DNA of 48,779 nucleotides, from the NCBI GenBank assembly GCA_002339265.1, contig DDKG01000271.1, forward strand, positions 1 to 48,779, read 5' to 3'. The notes under the pieces are model-generated. The model worked only from the letters and a program-made list of their open reading frames with translations. It was not told the DNA's origin and searched no databases. This document shows positions 47,216 to 48,779 of the stretch, piece by piece. The DNA is from Massilia sp. UBA2604. GTDB lineage: Bacteria > Pseudomonadota > Gammaproteobacteria > Burkholderiales > Burkholderiaceae_D. The translations under genes and the position numbers were made by a program. Positions within the stretch are counted from its first letter, which is position 1. Each line of letters opens with the position of its first letter.

Positions 47216-47869
47216 ATGGACATCCAACCCGAAACCCCCTGGGACAGCACGCCCGACGTTTCCGCCCGCATTGTCACCGCCATCGGCCGCATCGCGACCG
47301 TGCTGCGCGCCGGCATGTGGGAAGTCTCGACCAGCGAGGGCCTCAATCCGGCCCAGGCCGAGATCCTGCACCTGCTGCAGCACCGCACGCGCGGGGTGCG
47401 CCTGTCGTGGCTAGCCAAGCAGCTGTCGATCTCGGCGGCCAGCGCCAGCGATTCGGTGGCCGCATTGGTCAACAAGGGCCTGGTGCGCAAGGCGCGCGCC
47501 GAGGACGATGGCCGCGCCACCGCGCTGCACCTCACGCCCGAGGGCGAACGGGTGGCCGAACGCCTGGGCCATGCGTTGTCGTTCGCCGACAATGCCGCAT
47601 CGCGCCTGCCGTCCGGCCAGCAGGTGCAGATGCTTACCGGCCTGTTCAAGCTGATCGCCGAACTGCAGAAGACCGACCGCTTCCCCGAGCTGCGCGCCTG
47701 CCTGTCGTGCCGCCACTTCGAGGCCAATAAATATCCCGGCGCCGAGGTGCCGCACCACTGCGCGCTGGTCGGGGCGCCGCTGCCGATCTCCTTCCTGCGC
47801 ATCGATTGCGCCGAGCACGAGCCGACCGATCCCGTCACCCAGCAGCGCAACTGGGCCATCTTCGCCTGA
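47216..47869 (+). CDS. MarR-family regulator with C-terminal four-Cys motif
   Basis: 217-aa winged-helix protein. The MarR core (about 15-145) has LSWLAKQLSISAASASDSVA as the helix-turn-helix and KARAEDDGRATALHLTPEG as the wing. After it comes an unusual C-terminal part with Cys162, Cys165, Cys182 and Cys198 plus His180/181 and His201 (ACLSCRHF, PHHCALV, RIDCAEH), suitable for Zn, an Fe-S cluster or thiol-based sensing. Its promoter carries the TTAGGACTCCTT site shared with the redox genes at 39-42 kb. The MOSC gene follows after 11 nt. Ligand and regulon are inferred. Confidence 0.85.
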   Translation: MDIQPETPWDSTPDVSARIVTAIGRIATVLRAGMWEVSTSEGLNPAQAEILHLLQHRTRGVRLSWLAKQLSISAASASDSVAALVNKGLVRKARAEDDGRATALHLTPEGERVAERLGHALSFADNAASRLPSGQQVQMLTGLFKLIAELQKTDRFPELRACLSCRHFEANKYPGAEVPHHCALVGAPLPISFLRIDCAEHEPTDPVTQQRNWAIFA

Positions 47870-47880
47870 GGGGAAACCGC

Positions 47881-48603
47881 ATGGAGGCATTCCAACCGCG
47901 TCCGATCGAGACGCTGCTGACGGGCCGCGCGCGCACCATCGGCACGCCAGGTGCGCTCGAGGTCTTGAGCGGCATCGGCAAGCAGGCGCGCCAGGGCGCC
48001 TTGTGGCTGGCGCTCAATGGGCTCGATGGGGACGAGCAGGGCGACCGCGTCTACCACGGCGGTCCCGAGAAGGCGCTGCACCACTACGCTTTCGAGCATT
48101 ACGCCCACTTTCGTGACTGGTATCCGGACAGCCCGGTGCCCTGGCTTGCCGGGGCATTCGGAGAAAACGTGTCGACCGTCGGCATGAGCGAGCGCGAGGT
48201 GCATGTGGGCGACGTGTTCCGCGTCGGCGAGACGCTGGTGCAGGTGTCGCAGGGGCGCCAGCCATGCTTTCGCGTCAACCTGCGTTTCGGACGCCCGGAT
48301 GCGGCGCTGGCGCTGCAGGCCAGTGGCCGCACCGGCTGGTATTACCGCGTGCTGCGCGAAGGGTGGCTGGCGGCGGGCGACTCTTTCGAACTGGTCGACC
48401 GGCCATGTCCCGACTGGCCGCTGGCGCGCGCGATCGCGGCCATGTTCCCGGACGATGCGCAGGCGCCCGGCCTGCGCGGCGAGTGGGATCAGGCGTCCCG
48501 GTTGGCGCCGCTGGCGCAGCGCTGGCGCACGACGTTCGAGCGGCGTGTGGCGAGCGGGCAGGTCGAGGACTGGAGCCTGCGCCTGGACGGTCCGCCGGCG
48601 TGA
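47881..48603 (+). CDS. MOSC-domain protein, YiiM-like
   Basis: 240-aa cytosolic protein with a MOSC domain. RVYHGGPEKALHHYAFEHY (about 56-74), GAFGENVSTVGMSEREVHVGD (about 91-111) and the molybdenum-cofactor cysteine Cys129 in QVSQGRQPCFRVN are the YiiM signatures. E. coli YiiM (224 aa) reduces N-hydroxylated base analogues such as 6-hydroxylaminopurine. GGGGAAA (47870-47876) precedes ATG 47881. It is co-transcribed with the MarR gene and hence probably redox-regulated. Confidence 0.88.
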   Translation: MEAFQPRPIETLLTGRARTIGTPGALEVLSGIGKQARQGALWLALNGLDGDEQGDRVYHGGPEKALHHYAFEHYAHFRDWYPDSPVPWLAGAFGENVSTVGMSEREVHVGDVFRVGETLVQVSQGRQPCFRVNLRFGRPDAALALQASGRTGWYYRVLREGWLAAGDSFELVDRPCPDWPLARAIAAMFPDDAQAPGLRGEWDQASRLAPLAQRWRTTFERRVASGQVEDWSLRLDGPPA

Positions 48604-48623
48604 AAATACCTGGCGCGCATGCC

Positions 48624-48653
48624 TTGCAACTTTCGCCAGGCGTCCGCTATAAT
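48624..48653 (+). promoter_or_regulatory. Promoter of the second tRNA-Ser gene
   Basis: TTGCAA (48624-48629), 18 nt, TATAAT (48648-48653), then a GC-rich discriminator, 36 nt before the mature 5' end. Confidence 0.7.
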
Positions 48654-48689
48654 GCGGCCTCGCTTACGCGACCACGCAGCACCGATTCA

Positions 48690-48779
<90 letters not shown>

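Overview
The window is a GC-rich chromosomal segment of a betaproteobacterium, most likely Oxalobacteraceae (Massilia/Telluria/Duganella-like). The evidence is the block ftsK-lolA-rarA-serS, a malonate decarboxylase operon without mdcF, a bacteriophytochrome kinase, and codon use with strong G/C third positions throughout. I could not run searches, so family names rest on reading motifs in the translated proteins.

Layout. 1-8.1 kb: malonate utilisation operon (MatC-type permease, mdcA-C-D-E-G-B-H), then a 42-residue small protein and a strong terminator. 8.1-9.0 kb: acetamidase/formamidase gene that has lost its 5' part. 9.0-13.6 kb: a DUF482/GNAT-like protein, glutamine-dependent nadE with a PII gene just behind it, an inverted-repeat intergenic element, and a UPF0126/TRIC-type membrane protein. 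13.7-18.7 kb: DUF1176 protein, bacteriophytochrome, Smr protein and trxB. 18.9-25.6 kb: housekeeping block ftsK, lolA, rarA, a 59-residue exported protein, serS and tRNA-Ser(CGA). 25.9-28.1 kb: SulP and LysE transporters. 28.1-31.6 kb: arsenic cluster, arsR facing arsC-arsB-arsH plus a phosphinothricin-acetyltransferase-like gene (candidate arsN1). 31.8-37.2 kb: a DASS anion symporter, a cysteine hydrolase and the operon phosphate acyltransferase-ackA-fabI-RRM-like protein, with PhaR-like operators in front. 37.2-43.7 kb: a peroxide/redox region. One arm is the translationally coupled operon srpA-like peroxidase, ECF sigma, zinc-finger anti-sigma, alpha/beta hydrolase. The other arm holds a clade-3-like catalase, an AhpD-like CXXC protein, a CPGC redoxin and a secreted protein. 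43.7-48.8 kb: two GNAT acetyltransferases, a ParA-fold protein with a destroyed P-loop, a RimK-like ATP-grasp ligase, a cysteine-rich MarR regulator with a YiiM-like MOSC protein, and a second identical tRNA-Ser(CGA) at the window edge.

The most interesting signal is regulatory. The 12-mer TTAGGACTCCTT occurs exactly three times, all within 39-48 kb: in front of the AhpD-like/redoxin operon (twice) and in front of the MarR gene. A perfect palindromic relative, TTAGG-TGT-CCTAA, lies between the srpA operon and the catalase gene. Two of the sites are embedded in nearly identical promoters (TTGACA, 16 nt, TATCCT). I infer that this autoregulated MarR protein, which carries a C-terminal four-cysteine motif, controls the redox cluster. 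One of the promoters also faces a compact hairpin and terminator that could form a small RNA. A second regulatory finding is a pair of CTGC/TTGC-N3-GCAG sites 21 bp apart before the acyltransferase-kinase operon, as expected for PhaR. No CRISPR array, transposase, integrase, rRNA or replication origin was seen.
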